In this document: piece by piece, positions 7,530 through 18,400 of the stretch
Numbering within the stretch: position 1 is the stretch's first letter
How the letters are laid out: every line of letters begins with the position of its first letter
Source: CBDFKF01 sp965248765
Lineage (GTDB): Bacteria; Pseudomonadota; Alphaproteobacteria; VGEJ01
Assembly: GCA_965248765.1 (NCBI GenBank)
Contig: CBDFKF010000004.1
Location: 1,116,001-1,180,000, forward strand
Length of the DNA: 64,000 nt
Direction of reading: 5' to 3'
The notes under the pieces: generated by a model
Databases searched by the model: none
Told to the model about the DNA's origin: nothing
The model's input: only the letters and a program-made list of their open reading frames with translations
Made by a program: the position numbers and the translations under genes

Positions 7530-9491
7530 TTACAGGAGGGCGTTGACTGTCTTGAAGACTTGTTCAAAGCGACTAAACTCCAGGTCACTCAAATCATCCG
7601 TAAGTGAGCCGATGTTGTCGCTGAAGTAGCGAGCGGGCCGATAGTGATTGAAGATCGCGTCATTTGGGAGTGGCCTACTCTCCAGATATTCTTCGAGCCG
7701 ACGAAGAATTCGAGGATGCCTACTGGACAAATCAGCCAGTTCAATGGAGGAACCAAATGCACCGTTCACTAGCTTCAGATAAAAGTCTGGGTTGAACATA
7801 TCCTCGATATCGGCTTCGCTGTTTCCCGTAAATTCGGCATAGGTGAGCACCTGCTGCTTTTTGAGAAGCTTCCTCCTGTAGAGATTCTGGATGTTCTGTT
7901 GATCCCTCTTCTGAAAATCTATAAGCACTGCGACATTCAAATGCTCTCGCGCACCAATCAGTGCGACGAACGTTGGGACTTTATCGGACCCGCCAACCGG
8001 GGTAAGGGTCCAGTCCCTATTCAGGCCGGTCTTCTTTCTTTCCTCAAGAAAGGCCGACATAGTTTGTATGTACAGCAGGTCCGAAGACCCTTCGACGACG
8101 AGGCTGTTCGGGCCGATGAATAGCGTTTGGTAAATCTCGTAACCGAGAGCGCCTTGGAGGGGGAACAGGCTATCAGGCGTCGCATCGAGAATTTCGGTGA
8201 TGACTTGTGTCCCCTGTTTCTCCACAGGCAGGTCGCCTGAGTTTGACTCGATGCCCAGGTCCTGGACAATGCGCACGCGTTCGAAATGCGTGGGGTCAAC
8301 CATGAAAGGCGAATGGGTCGTGTAGACAATTTGGTGATTGGGCTTAAGTTCTTCCTCGAAGTAGCGAAGAAGGTCAGCCTGGGCCTTTGCATGGAGAGAG
8401 AGGCCTGGTTCGTCCAGGAGTAGGATGAGGTTTTTGCCTTCTTTGCGGAGCTGGGAGTACCAGGCAAGAAAAGAAAAGAACCAGACGAAGCCACGGGAGC
8501 GCGTACCAAGCGCCGTGCTTACCTCGTGCTTCGTATCGTGGATGCGTCCCCAGATGTTCATACCCGACGTCATACCCGCCGGATCTCGGGGCCGAGCCGG
8601 ACGGATGTCAAATTTCATCCGCAGGTGCAGGTTCTGTGACCAATAATTAAGTACCGTCTGTGTGAGTTGGTTTTCGGCAGCTTCGAGATTAGCGAGTAGT
8701 GTTTCAGTTCGTTCTGGATCGACGAGTTCCTTCAAGTCCAACCCAGAAAGGTCAATTAATCCCAAGAGTGGATAGTCTGGGTTCTCAAGTGTGTTCTCTT
8801 CGACACGTTGGCGAAGCGCGTCGAGATTGTCTTGCCCCTTCATCTGGTAATACTCGTCAAAGAAAAGAAATTGCGGAATACGGTCGTGGAGAATACGGTC
8901 GTAGATGACAGCAGAGACATCTCTTTCAGAAATGTGCTGAAGCGTAGGCATGAGCTTCTGCGCAGTTTCTGTCTGCTCTGCTGCTGCAAGAGCTTCAACC
9001 ATCGGTTCAGCCTTCGCCAGCTCGATTAGTTGCGCTGTGAGCGGTTGGGGAAGACCAGCAACATTTACGAGATGTGTTAGAGCTGCTTCATCGTCCACTT
9101 CAAGGCCCTTGCACTCGATTTTGTTTGAGTATCCCTTGTGGAGGGTAATGGCTAGATCTTTGTCTTTGAGACACTCGGATCCAAAAATCTCTTGGACGGC
9201 GGCGGTGTCATCAGATTCGAGTGTGTAGGTCGCTTGAATCACCTTCGCAGGACTTCGGCGCTTAGCCTCGACATCGTTCCTGTAGTTAACCACGCTTCGA
9301 CGCGGGTAATCGTCCGTGACGTCAAACCAACCCTGCGTTTCGATGTAGGGGTTTAGGCGATACAACGCTTGCAGAACCGCTGTCTTACCTGACTCATTTT
9401 TCCCAACGAGGCATGTAACGTCACCGATCTCGATATCGGTCGAGTCCCGGATGCTCTGAAATTCGGTGATACGGGCTTTAGTCAGTTTCAT
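7530..9491 (-). CDS. OLD-family AAA ATPase with TOPRIM nuclease domain
   Basis: A 653-residue protein. N-terminal SMC/ABC-like ATPase: Walker A GKNESGKT near 30-37, Walker B LILLLDEP near 355-362, then the TTHSPFM switch at 391-397. The C-terminal TOPRIM-like domain has VVEGSSD (catalytic Glu near 468), VLIDFQKRD near 522-530 and an acidic SEADIEDMF near 559-565. This is the layout of overcoming-lysogenization-defect nucleases, used in several phage-defence systems (GajA of Gabija is one). No GajB-like helicase is adjacent. It lies 55 bases downstream of the DUF499 gene on the same strand, so it may be part of the defence operon. Its base composition looks lower in GC than its neighbours, suggesting separate acquisition. 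Confidence 0.85.
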   Translation of the reverse strand: MKLTKARITEFQSIRDSTDIEIGDVTCLVGKNESGKTAVLQALYRLNPYIETQGWFDVTDDYPRRSVVNYRNDVEAKRRSPAKVIQATYTLESDDTAAVQEIFGSECLKDKDLAITLHKGYSNKIECKGLEVDDEAALTHLVNVAGLPQPLTAQLIELAKAEPMVEALAAAEQTETAQKLMPTLQHISERDVSAVIYDRILHDRIPQFLFFDEYYQMKGQDNLDALRQRVEENTLENPDYPLLGLIDLSGLDLKELVDPERTETLLANLEAAENQLTQTVLNYWSQNLHLRMKFDIRPARPRDPAGMTSGMNIWGRIHDTKHEVSTALGTRSRGFVWFFSFLAWYSQLRKEGKNLILLLDEPGLSLHAKAQADLLRYFEEELKPNHQIVYTTHSPFMVDPTHFERVRIVQDLGIESNSGDLPVEKQGTQVITEILDATPDSLFPLQGALGYEIYQTLFIGPNSLVVEGSSDLLYIQTMSAFLEERKKTGLNRDWTLTPVGGSDKVPTFVALIGAREHLNVAVLIDFQKRDQQNIQNLYRRKLLKKQQVLTYAEFTGNSEADIEDMFNPDFYLKLVNGAFGSSIELADLSSRHPRILRRLEEYLESRPLPNDAIFNHYRPARYFSDNIGSLTDDLSDLEFSRFEQVFKTVNALL

Positions 9492-9546
9492 GCTATCTCC
9501 AAATCACGTCGCAGCGACAAGGCGGACTTTGCGAAATTGTGGGGGT

Positions 9547-12447
9547 TCAATCCTGATCGTCCTTGATCAGTCCGAGTTCCCTCAGCGGCTCCAGGACGCC
9601 GTTCTCCAACTTGCTCTTGTCAAATCCACTCTTCGGCTTTGCCTTGGCACTGATGGAGACTTCGCCAGCCACATCCGCGAGGTTGGCGATGGCGTTCCAC
9701 GCCGCATACAGGGCGTTCCGGTCGGCAACGAACGAAAAAGCAACCTCACGCTCATCCCCGCCCGCAGGCGGCACCACATCGTCTGTACCAGTAGTTTCTC
9801 CGCCGTCGCCGGTCCCTGTATTAGCCGGCCCGTCTGCCCCTGGTTCGCCTCCGCTGGTTGTGCCAGTCGGCTCGACCGGTTTCGCGGGGAGCGCCTTGGG
9901 GATGATGAGAAAGCCCGAATCCAGGTCGATCTCATCGTCGGCGACGCTCCTCTCAAAGGCTACTCGGCTCCAGTCGAGTTGGTAGCGACCGTCGTCTCCG
10001 AGCTTCGGTCGCCCTGTTGCGTATCCAAACAGACCGGTCTGCACGCCACGCGCGATTGCCTTGCGCGCCACATCATTCGAGAGAAGCCGTGGAAAACCGA
10101 GGAACGAGAAGAACCCCGCTACAACCTTGTCAGTGGCGATGCCTGGTTCTACGGAATCGCTCTCTCCCAGCTTGAACAGTTCGACGATCTTCCCTGGTGC
10201 GACCGAAGTGAAGACCTTTCGCTGAGCGGTCACCAGCAGTTCAATCAGCCGTTGATGGATTTGAGCGCGCTTTTTCTCATCCAGCGTGACCTGAAGTGGC
10301 CGACCTCCGATACTGATGGCCTCTAAGGACAGCGAGCCGTTGTCGGACCTTGGCAACCACACCTCACCATAGAGCCTCAGCAGAGCCGACTCGGTCGCCG
10401 AATTCTCGGTGGCGTTGCGTTCCTTTAGCTGGTCTCTCTGTGCATCCGTGAGGTTGAGCTCCCGCCACTTGCCCTGGACACGTTCGATGGCGAGGAGATA
10501 GCGAACGGCTCGTCGTAGCACCTCGACCTGGTCGCCGGACGGGACGGCAAAGCTAACGCCGTTCCGGAAGTCACGTGTGCGGTTGCCATAGTTCTCACAG
10601 ATGTCACGGACAGCCATGCGTTGCTCCGCTTCAGGCTGGACAGCAAACTCAAGCGGCATGTAGCCAATCAGGAACTGCGCCTCCTTGTCCGGCACCTCTC
10701 CGGATTTCGACGGCCATACAAATGCTGACCGTTGACCCGCCAGCCTTTCCTCGATCAATTCCTTGATTTTGGCTCGGACGCGTCCCTCGTCGCGAGCGAC
10801 GATGTCCACCTCTTGTTCGACGAGCAGCGTGACGTTCGGGTCCTTCTTGAAGCAGTACCGCGCCCCGTCGAAATGAAGGTAGAGGCAGTTTTCTTTGAGT
10901 TCCTTGAGGCACGCCTGAACGGTCGTGCTATCGAGGTCAGGGCCGACACAGGTCCTCAGCAGGTCTGCCTCGCCGATGCCAGGGGGAAGGAGATCGCCGT
11001 CTCCACCACCAGATCGGCGAAGTCCCCCAAAGGAGGACACCAGCATGGTCGTCGCCAGGCGGGTTGCGGGACGCTTCCCGGCTTCCGAAGTCGTCTCCCG
11101 GGCTCGTCGGTCATCGATCCGGCGCGTCCGGGCATTTGCGCCAACAAAATCATGTTCCAGGCAGGGCTGAAAGTCCTCGCGCTGCCCGACTTCCTTGAAG
11201 AAGGCAAGGCGCACTTCTGCGTCCTGGATGGGAACGTCCCCCGGACCCAGCAGCATCCGAGAGTGTCCGGCGCCGTGAGCGGAGCGCAAGCAAGACGCCA
11301 GGAATCTCAGGGCACCACGCGTACGCTGAAAGTCAGGAATTGCTGCCCAGCGTTCTCGCATGATATCGATCAGATCGGGATGAAACGGATAGGAGGACTT
11401 GATGCTATCTCGGAGAACCAGGCCCTCCTTCTCAGCTTGTTGCCGCTCGGAATCGCTTTGTGCGTATGCGCGCCGCATTTGAGTAAACACATCGCAATGG
11501 GCTTCCGCCGCGTGTGAGGAGGCATTTTGATCCGGAATTCTGGCCAGCAACCTGCGCTGGATCACGCTGAGGATTTCGTTTCCCTCGACCGGCTCGCGGC
11601 GTTGGTCCTTGCGCGCTGCAAGGTGTTCCACGGTCTGCAACAGGCCCGTGTACTCCAGAGACTCCCGCTTGCTCGACTGCAACGAGAACACCAAGGCAGC
11701 GTTTTCGACGTTGCCGACCGCGACGGTCAACCGTTTGAGAAAGGACAGCGTTTCGTCTCGGAGGGTGGTTTTCTCTACTCGTACGCCGCCAGCGCTAATG
11801 AGGTATTCCAACAGCTCATCCAGGAGGATCAGGCTTGGGCCTAACTTGAGAAGATCGATAATCGCATCGCCACCGGGAGCGACACGCGCCTCGTCCTGCG
11901 CGCGGACGAGTTCGTAGCCCTCCATCCCTGCGAGGGCCCACGCGATCCATCCCCAGATGGTCTTCGCAGAGAAGCCCTCACCAGGCAGGCGCTTACCCAC
12001 TGGTACATCGAAGAACTGCCCGTCAACGGCGGCAACGCGCACTCGCTCCGGACGGGGTAATCCGGCCGCTTCCGGCAGTGTGTCCAGCGCCGCCCGCGAC
12101 CGCGCGCCGTGCAGCAATGCGGCCAACGTGTGTGACTTACCACCCCCAAAGGGAGTTACTAACTTGAGCACCCGACTTCCCTGGGAGCCCGACAATCGGC
12201 CAAGCACATCGACTAGTAAGGACTTCAAGCCGCTGGTAAGGAAGGATGCCCGAAAGAAGCTGTCCGGGTCTCGATAAACGGCGGGGACGCGTGGCAATTC
12301 CGAATCGGGCTGCCCGCGGTCCCGCCCAATCAGGTAGTCAGACAACGCGCCGAGATCCAACGCAAAAATATCCTCCGAAAATTCGTCCGAGAGAACATCG
12401 GGATGGAGGTCTACGCACTCAAGCCACGAGCGATGGTCGGCTGTCAT
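9547..12447 (-). CDS. DUF499 (COG1483-type) AAA+ ATPase, defence-operon component
   Basis: A 966-residue ATPase. Walker A lies at about 98-106 (TPFGGGKSH), with a preceding VLKLV strand. LILLDELLEYL near 205-215 is Walker B. VFSLQSS follows as a sensor-like strand, and SYPFHPDLIDIM is a conserved DUF499 motif. Residues ~860-905 are a low-complexity Gly/Thr/Asp/Glu linker, followed by a ~75-residue C-terminal domain. DUF499 proteins occur next to DUF1156 methylases and SNF2-type helicases in bacterial and archaeal defence islands. Here the gene starts 3 bases after the methylase stop, which implies co-translation. The molecular job is unproven; an energy-driven restriction or assembly role is inference. 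Confidence 0.88.
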   Translation of the reverse strand: MTADHRSWLECVDLHPDVLSDEFSEDIFALDLGALSDYLIGRDRGQPDSELPRVPAVYRDPDSFFRASFLTSGLKSLLVDVLGRLSGSQGSRVLKLVTPFGGGKSHTLAALLHGARSRAALDTLPEAAGLPRPERVRVAAVDGQFFDVPVGKRLPGEGFSAKTIWGWIAWALAGMEGYELVRAQDEARVAPGGDAIIDLLKLGPSLILLDELLEYLISAGGVRVEKTTLRDETLSFLKRLTVAVGNVENAALVFSLQSSKRESLEYTGLLQTVEHLAARKDQRREPVEGNEILSVIQRRLLARIPDQNASSHAAEAHCDVFTQMRRAYAQSDSERQQAEKEGLVLRDSIKSSYPFHPDLIDIMRERWAAIPDFQRTRGALRFLASCLRSAHGAGHSRMLLGPGDVPIQDAEVRLAFFKEVGQREDFQPCLEHDFVGANARTRRIDDRRARETTSEAGKRPATRLATTMLVSSFGGLRRSGGGDGDLLPPGIGEADLLRTCVGPDLDSTTVQACLKELKENCLYLHFDGARYCFKKDPNVTLLVEQEVDIVARDEGRVRAKIKELIEERLAGQRSAFVWPSKSGEVPDKEAQFLIGYMPLEFAVQPEAEQRMAVRDICENYGNRTRDFRNGVSFAVPSGDQVEVLRRAVRYLLAIERVQGKWRELNLTDAQRDQLKERNATENSATESALLRLYGEVWLPRSDNGSLSLEAISIGGRPLQVTLDEKKRAQIHQRLIELLVTAQRKVFTSVAPGKIVELFKLGESDSVEPGIATDKVVAGFFSFLGFPRLLSNDVARKAIARGVQTGLFGYATGRPKLGDDGRYQLDWSRVAFERSVADDEIDLDSGFLIIPKALPAKPVEPTGTTSGGEPGADGPANTGTGDGGETTGTDDVVPPAGGDEREVAFSFVADRNALYAAWNAIANLADVAGEVSISAKAKPKSGFDKSKLENGVLEPLRELGLIKDDQD

Positions 12448-12450
12448 GTC

Positions 12451-15264
12451 TCAATCGTCTCTAAAAAGTGGCAACACGGTCTGGCCAACCGGCTGTTTGG
12501 TGGACGGGCGAGGAGTACCGTGTTCATCCATAATGGCACGCCAGTTTGCAGTGAGCTTGTGGAGCGCGGACAGCTCTTCAGCAAGTCCATGTTCAGCTAC
12601 TGGTCGGGCCGTCAGCACGGGACCAGAAAGGGCCTGTGCCACAAGTCGAAGCTGTTCCTGGTTCGGCCGCGCCAGTTTGATGTACGTTGACAGTTCCTCG
12701 GGTCTGTTTTCGATCAACCAAAGTATTCGATGCAGCACATCGACAAGCGGTGCAGATCGGCCGTCCTTGGGTAGCCCAAGGTCGTCAATTTCTCCCCGTT
12801 CGGTGAACGTTCGAACACGGACATTGGCGCCTTTCTTCTCTACAAGCGCCGGAACGGCACCGACTAGCCCAGACATTTCATCCAGTTCAATGTTCTGGGG
12901 GTAGCAAAACACGAATGCTTCGCCGGCATCGATCTCGGCAATTCCATACGTGAACCGCCACAACACATAGAACCGAGTAACGTGATCGACTGCGGCGACT
13001 CCAGAGATGGGAAGGTCGAATATCTCCTGGAGCATCGATCCCAGCACAACGCCTTCGACCTCGCGCAGGAACGCTTCAGGCGTCATCTCATCACCGTTCG
13101 CGTATTCGACACGACAAAATCGTGTGTATGGTCGAAGGCCAGCGCCCACGGACGCCATCAGCAAATCAGCGCCTCCTAGTCCGTTGCCACCGTCCCAGAG
13201 ACTGCTCACCCGCTCGGTCGCGATCTGTCGCAGCATCGGCTCTACATCTTCTTCAAAACTGCCAGTTCCCACCCCGAGTCGAGGACGTGCGACAAGGAAA
13301 ATCGACGAGCGCAACGCTGCGTCACCCTGGTGAGCGGCTCTCGACTTCGTTTCCGTCTCGATAGGCCACGCCTCTGTAACCTCGAATCCGGCTTGACGAA
13401 GCGCGTTGACCAACGTGGCCCAACCGGCCGTCGTTCGATGTGCGTAAACAAGCGTAAGAATCCCGCCAGGTTTGAGCACTCGTCGCACCTCACCGAGAGC
13501 CTCGGCCAAGCATCCCTCGAAGTACTTGTAGGCCCCGTCCTTCGTCCCACCCTGGCGGTATGCCGCCGCAACGCATTCCTGACGCTTGGGTGTGAGCTGG
13601 GAGGCGAAGTGCTCTGGAAAGATGTGCTGCAACGCCGGTTGGAGCCAAACATAGAAGGTATCTGACAGTTCCGAGTACGACTCGTTGTCGTAGTACGGCG
13701 GGTCGGTGACGACTGCGTCGAAGCTCGCCTCCTCAAAACCGACGGTGGCCAAATTTGTGGCGCTTCCTCTCAGTACGGTTGCAGGTTTCCCCGCCCCCGC
13801 CTCGCGCTCAATAACGGCGGTCACGTAATCGAGCGCCGACTGCCAACTCCCGGAACTCCCAGCGAACACATTGACTTCCGGATAATCCCAGGTCATCGCG
13901 ATTCGCTTCATCGACGTCAAACTCTGGACCTTCTCGCCTGTGTTGTCCCACCGGGCGAGCGCGTTACAGCGGTCCGTCAGCCGGCTCATCCACAAAGATA
14001 GATATACCGTGACTGCTTCGGCGCGATGCGGTTCAACGCCGTCAAGCAGCATTTCGTCATGAGCGATATGGATTTGTTTGATGAACTCGAGGAGCACCGC
14101 CCGTTGCCGGGGTGTATATGCTTCTCGAAATCGTTCGATGCCGTAGAGATAGCTCTTGCCAGTTGCAAGGCCCGCATTGCCGGTCGGCGGAATCACTGCA
14201 TCCATCGTGACCACACGGAGTTCCTGCTCGAGACTGCTCGCCCACTCTTCAGCGGCGCGCTGACGCCCTTCCTCCTCGTCGATCCAAGAGTCGTCGATGA
14301 GATAGAGCTTTCCCGATCCAAAGGGATTCACGCAAATAACGCATAGGAGTTGCTGGCCGAACCCTTCCTCCGCACCGTAGCTGCGCACATAATTCGCGGC
14401 GACCGCAGAGCCGCAACACAGACACTTGGTTGCCGTGCCCCGCATCCCTTCAGCGGGATCGAACCCAAGTTCATTCGCCGCAGAGCTTTGCACCACGGCG
14501 AACTCCACTCGCCGTCGGTCTGGACGAGGGATGGGCCGTAGGGCGACATAGCCTGAAGGCTTCTTTCGCAGCCACGTCTGGCGGTACAGAGGGACAACTG
14601 CTCTACATTGCGGATTAGGGCATGGAACGGTTCTTGCCCAAAGGAACACAAACGGGGTCATGGTCCGTGGTGCCGCCCCTGTCTCTTCAAACCAAGCGGG
14701 AGACTTTGCATGGGTAATGAGATTCTTGGGAACTGGAATCGTGGGATAGAAGCCCGCAGTAGCATTGCGGACGCGCTCGGCCACGCGCTCAGCCCACTCA
14801 CGTACGTCCCTCGATAGGGAATGACCGAATCGCTGCGGGTACTCGCACGTCGCCTTAAGAATCAAGAAAGCGACCGGGTTCAGATCGAGCGCGTAAGAGT
14901 CGCATCCTAGACGCAGGGCTTCGAGCGGGATCGCTCCTCCGCCGGCAAAACAATCGAGTACGCGTGGCGTTACGCCGCGACAGTCGCTGATTTGTTGCCG
15001 AGCCTGCTGCACAATTTCGGCCGGGGCACCCCACCGACACAACTTTCTTAGAAAGTCGTCCTGTTTTTGGCGTTCCTCTGTTGATGCTGGAGCTTGGACT
15101 AACGCGGAGAAAATCGCTGCTCGACAAGCAACGAGCGGGCGGCGGGCGCGCCAGAGATGTAGGGTCGATATGTGTCCTTTGGTCCTTGGCTCTCCTGACG
15201 CCTCCGCGCTCAGCCAATCCACGGGGAGAAAGTCCTCGATCAATCGTCGGTCAGGGGGCTTCAT
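12451..15264 (-). CDS. DUF1156 Zn-ribbon adenine-specific DNA methyltransferase (COG1743-type)
   Basis: A 937-residue DNA methylase. The N-terminal DUF1156 region (LIEDFLPVDWLSAEA, then HLWRARRPLVACRA) leads into SAM motif I LDCFAGGGAIPLEAL near 103-118. Cys pairs at about 215/220 and 281/284 form the Zn ribbon. Catalytic motif IV is DPPYYDNESY at ~521-530, followed by GGILTLVYAH. DPPY implies N6-adenine methylation, presumably marking self DNA for the system. The ATG overlaps by 4 bases (ATGA) the stop that the upstream helicase would have if its amber codon were read through. That confirms the ancestral coupling of the two genes. Target sequence unknown. Confidence 0.92.
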   Translation of the reverse strand: MKPPDRRLIEDFLPVDWLSAEASGEPRTKGHISTLHLWRARRPLVACRAAIFSALVQAPASTEERQKQDDFLRKLCRWGAPAEIVQQARQQISDCRGVTPRVLDCFAGGGAIPLEALRLGCDSYALDLNPVAFLILKATCEYPQRFGHSLSRDVREWAERVAERVRNATAGFYPTIPVPKNLITHAKSPAWFEETGAAPRTMTPFVFLWARTVPCPNPQCRAVVPLYRQTWLRKKPSGYVALRPIPRPDRRRVEFAVVQSSAANELGFDPAEGMRGTATKCLCCGSAVAANYVRSYGAEEGFGQQLLCVICVNPFGSGKLYLIDDSWIDEEEGRQRAAEEWASSLEQELRVVTMDAVIPPTGNAGLATGKSYLYGIERFREAYTPRQRAVLLEFIKQIHIAHDEMLLDGVEPHRAEAVTVYLSLWMSRLTDRCNALARWDNTGEKVQSLTSMKRIAMTWDYPEVNVFAGSSGSWQSALDYVTAVIEREAGAGKPATVLRGSATNLATVGFEEASFDAVVTDPPYYDNESYSELSDTFYVWLQPALQHIFPEHFASQLTPKRQECVAAAYRQGGTKDGAYKYFEGCLAEALGEVRRVLKPGGILTLVYAHRTTAGWATLVNALRQAGFEVTEAWPIETETKSRAAHQGDAALRSSIFLVARPRLGVGTGSFEEDVEPMLRQIATERVSSLWDGGNGLGGADLLMASVGAGLRPYTRFCRVEYANGDEMTPEAFLREVEGVVLGSMLQEIFDLPISGVAAVDHVTRFYVLWRFTYGIAEIDAGEAFVFCYPQNIELDEMSGLVGAVPALVEKKGANVRVRTFTERGEIDDLGLPKDGRSAPLVDVLHRILWLIENRPEELSTYIKLARPNQEQLRLVAQALSGPVLTARPVAEHGLAEELSALHKLTANWRAIMDEHGTPRPSTKQPVGQTVLPLFRDD

Positions 15265-15467
15265 GACGTCACCTCCCGCTGATCGCGCACGGCTTGCTCC
15301 ACAGCGTTTGCAGGCACGTCGTAGTAGCGGGCAGCTACGACCTCCTTCTTGGCGTAGTCCAAGTGCTTCGCAGGATTATGGACCATCAATGGAGTTGGGT
15401 CCGGACTATCCAGAGGGTCCCAGACCACGTATAGCCAATACGTGTCGCCGAGCTGCTGCGCCTTGTA
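15261..15467 (-). pseudogene. detached C-terminal end of the helicase gene, behind an in-frame amber codon
   Basis: After the TAG at 15468-15470 the same frame stays open for 68 codons. It encodes YKAQQLGDTYWLYVVWDPL and VHNPAKHLDYAKKEVV, the conserved end of DUF3883-tailed helicases, and stops at 15261-15263 inside an ATGA overlap with the methylase start. The amber replaces what is normally Trp in the ...NEWYKA... context (TGG to TAG, one base). Confidence 0.85.
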
Positions 15468-18400
15468 CTACTCGTTCGTGGTCAGCCGCACCGGCATGCC
15501 CCGCTTGCGGCCTTTGACCTCGATACGCCGCACGCCGGTCACCGGGTCGCGGTAGCCCGTCTGTGCCTCCGGCGGCGCTAGGCTCCGAATGTCGAATCCG
15601 ATCTTGAGGTGGCCGACGCGTTCGCACTCGCGGTCCTGAGTCTCCTCGTAAGCAACGACGACATCCTCGGCGGCAAGTTCAACGCGTCGCTTCAATTCCG
15701 TATCCAGCTCCTCGGCAAGTTCGGGGAAGCGATCCGCTGCAGTGTTGGGCGGTAGCACAAGGCAACTGGCGACATGGCGCGCTGGGCCGTGCCGAGCGAC
15801 GCGAAGCCGGTCGACACCGACAAGGCGTTCCCGTTGTGTGCGCTGGAGATCGGCCAGATCCTGCTCCGCCCGCTGCCGTGCCAGCGCCACCTCCGGTTCC
15901 CTTGGCTCGCGTGAGCGCAGCCCCATCACCCGATCTTGGGCGCCACGGACGCGGGCGTCGAACGACCGGTCCAGATAATCGCGTGCAACATCGGCATAGC
16001 GGCCGCGCTCGGTTTGGGCGTCTCGCCGCCGGTCCATCTGCACCGTCGCCTTGACGTAGTCGCTGACCGGGCCGTTGTCAGCGTCGGTCAACGTATCCGG
16101 TGGATGCGGGTGCGCCGGCAGGTCGATAAGTACATCCGCAGGAATAACGCTGTAGCGGTCCGCATCGGACACACCGTCGCCGATCTCTTCCCGTACACCT
16201 ACAAGTTCGGCGTGAATCGTCGTTGCTTCGCCTTTCGTTGTTTGGCCTCGTACCGCGATTTCGTAGAAGTGAAGCCGGTAAGGCACCTCTGTCATCGAAT
16301 CCATGTAGACGGCTGTCTGCCCCAAAATGTCTTGGAGGAGTTCCTTCAATCTCTCGTCAACGACGGCGTAGACCGGATGTCCGGGACCGAGCAGCACGGC
16401 ATCCAAGTGCTGATCCTGCTCCAGGTGTTCCTTGTAGAAGGTCAGCTTGCGATAGGTCGTGTCTGGTTTCCCGAGACGGCGGACGGCGGCGAGACGCTCG
16501 GAGCGGAGGTCAGAGAGCACGTGCTCGATCCGCCAGAGTCCGTCGGCTCTCGCTTCTGTGCGAAGCCCTACAGCCTTGGCTGCGCTCAAGAAGTACGATT
16601 CGACGTAGCGTGGCATGAGACGCCGCTCTTCCGCTTCCAGATTTGCCTGGGCGAAGGAGGAGAAGTCCACGTGCGCACGTGCCAGCGCGATGCCGGTTGC
16701 TTCTTCGTATTGGCCGAGGAGTTCGGGGTCGATCTGATCGATCACGTCAAGGTAGTCGTCTAAGCGTCTCGGCTCATACGCCACTTCACGGAGCATGTCC
16801 GGGAGGTTGACCTTGTTCAAGGAAAGCACTTCGCCGACGACGTCGAACACCCGGTCTCCGAGGGCATCCCTCATTCGGTCCAGTTTGCTCAAGAGCCGTT
16901 CCAGGATGCGCCCTTCGATGACCGGTTGACCATCCTCCGAGGAGGTCGCAACGAAGTTGAACGCGTACACGTCGCGTGATTGTCCGATGCGGTGGATACG
17001 ACCAAGACGCTGTTCGAGACGGGTCGGGTTCCAGGGCAGGTCGTAGTTGATCATCAGGTGGCAAAACTGAAGGTTGATACCCTCGCCAGCCGCCTCGGTC
17101 GCCACACAGATCTGGCACCTTGTTCGGAAGTCCTCCTGCGCCTGCCTGCGTTCACGCGGGTTCATCCCACCGTGGATTTGGCATGTTGAGTAGCCCAACG
17201 TTTCGATGTGCTCACGCAGGTAGTTCAATGTGTCCCGGTGTTCAGTGAAGATGAGGAGTTTGCCTCGCCCGTCCTTCAGCTCATCAAACTCCGCTCTCTG
17301 CACGCATTCGCGCAGCGCGACGAGCTTGGAGTCGCGACCGCTTTCGCGGACCCGGCCGACGCGCGCAACCAGATCACCTAATTCAGCGACTTCGGCTCGG
17401 AGCTGATCCAGCTCGGCCGCGGCGGTTGCCTCATCGAGGAGTTCATCACGGGCCGCTTCATCCAGGTCGTCCTCGTCCTGCTCGGTGTCGGTCAGTCGCC
17501 CCTGTAGTTGTGCCAGCCGCCTTGATCGCTGGGACGGAGAAAGGCCTTCCAGTTCCCTGAGAAGATCGTCCAGCTTTTTCTGCCGGCGACGTAGGGACTC
17601 GTGAATGGCGTGGGTCGAGCTTGCCAGACGCCGCTGAAAGACCGTGCGCGCAAGAGCGACGCTGTTCTTGCGACGTCCCGTCGCCTGCGGAAGGTATTCG
17701 TTGATGTATGCTGTGACCGCCTTATAGATGTAGTACTCCTCCGGTCCGAGGTTGAAACTGACGGTCTGTACATGGCGGTCCGGGAACAACCGGCGACCGT
17801 GCATGTCCCTCAGATCTTCCTTCAATCGCCGGAGCGACCATGGGCAGTTCTCTCCGAGTTGCAAGATCTCTCGCCGGATTCGACCGGATGCTTCGCCGAA
17901 GCGGTGTGGCTCGGGAAACAGGTCACGGTCGAGGAGACGTATGAAATGCGCGAACCGGTCGTCGTCACCGTGATGGGGTGTCGCCGTCAGGAGCAGGAGG
18001 TTGTCGCATTGCTCCGAGAGTCGCTCGGCGAGCTGATACCGCTTCGTGCGCTCGACCTCGTCGCCGCGACCTGCCGAGCGCTTCGTGTAAGCGCTGCACT
18101 TGTGTGCCTCGTCGATGATAATGAGGTCCCACCGCTGTTGCCAGACGCGTTCACGGACGTCGTCCTGCTTGGCGTAGTCGATGGACGAGATGACTTGAGA
18201 TTCTCGCTCCCACAGATTTAGAAGCTGCTGCTGGTCATTCGCCGAGTAGATCATTTGAAACGGCTCGTTGAAGAAGCGGAGCAGCTCGTCCTGCCACTGA
18301 ATAGTCAACGGAGCGGGGACGAGGATGAGGCACCGGTCGATAGCCTCTCGGAGCTTCAGTTCCTTGATAAGGAGTCCGGCCATAATCGTCTTGCCTGCCC

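Noticed and set aside
7530..9491. Gabija system
   Set aside because: The OLD-type protein is GajA-like in layout, but no UvrD-like GajB helicase gene is adjacent.
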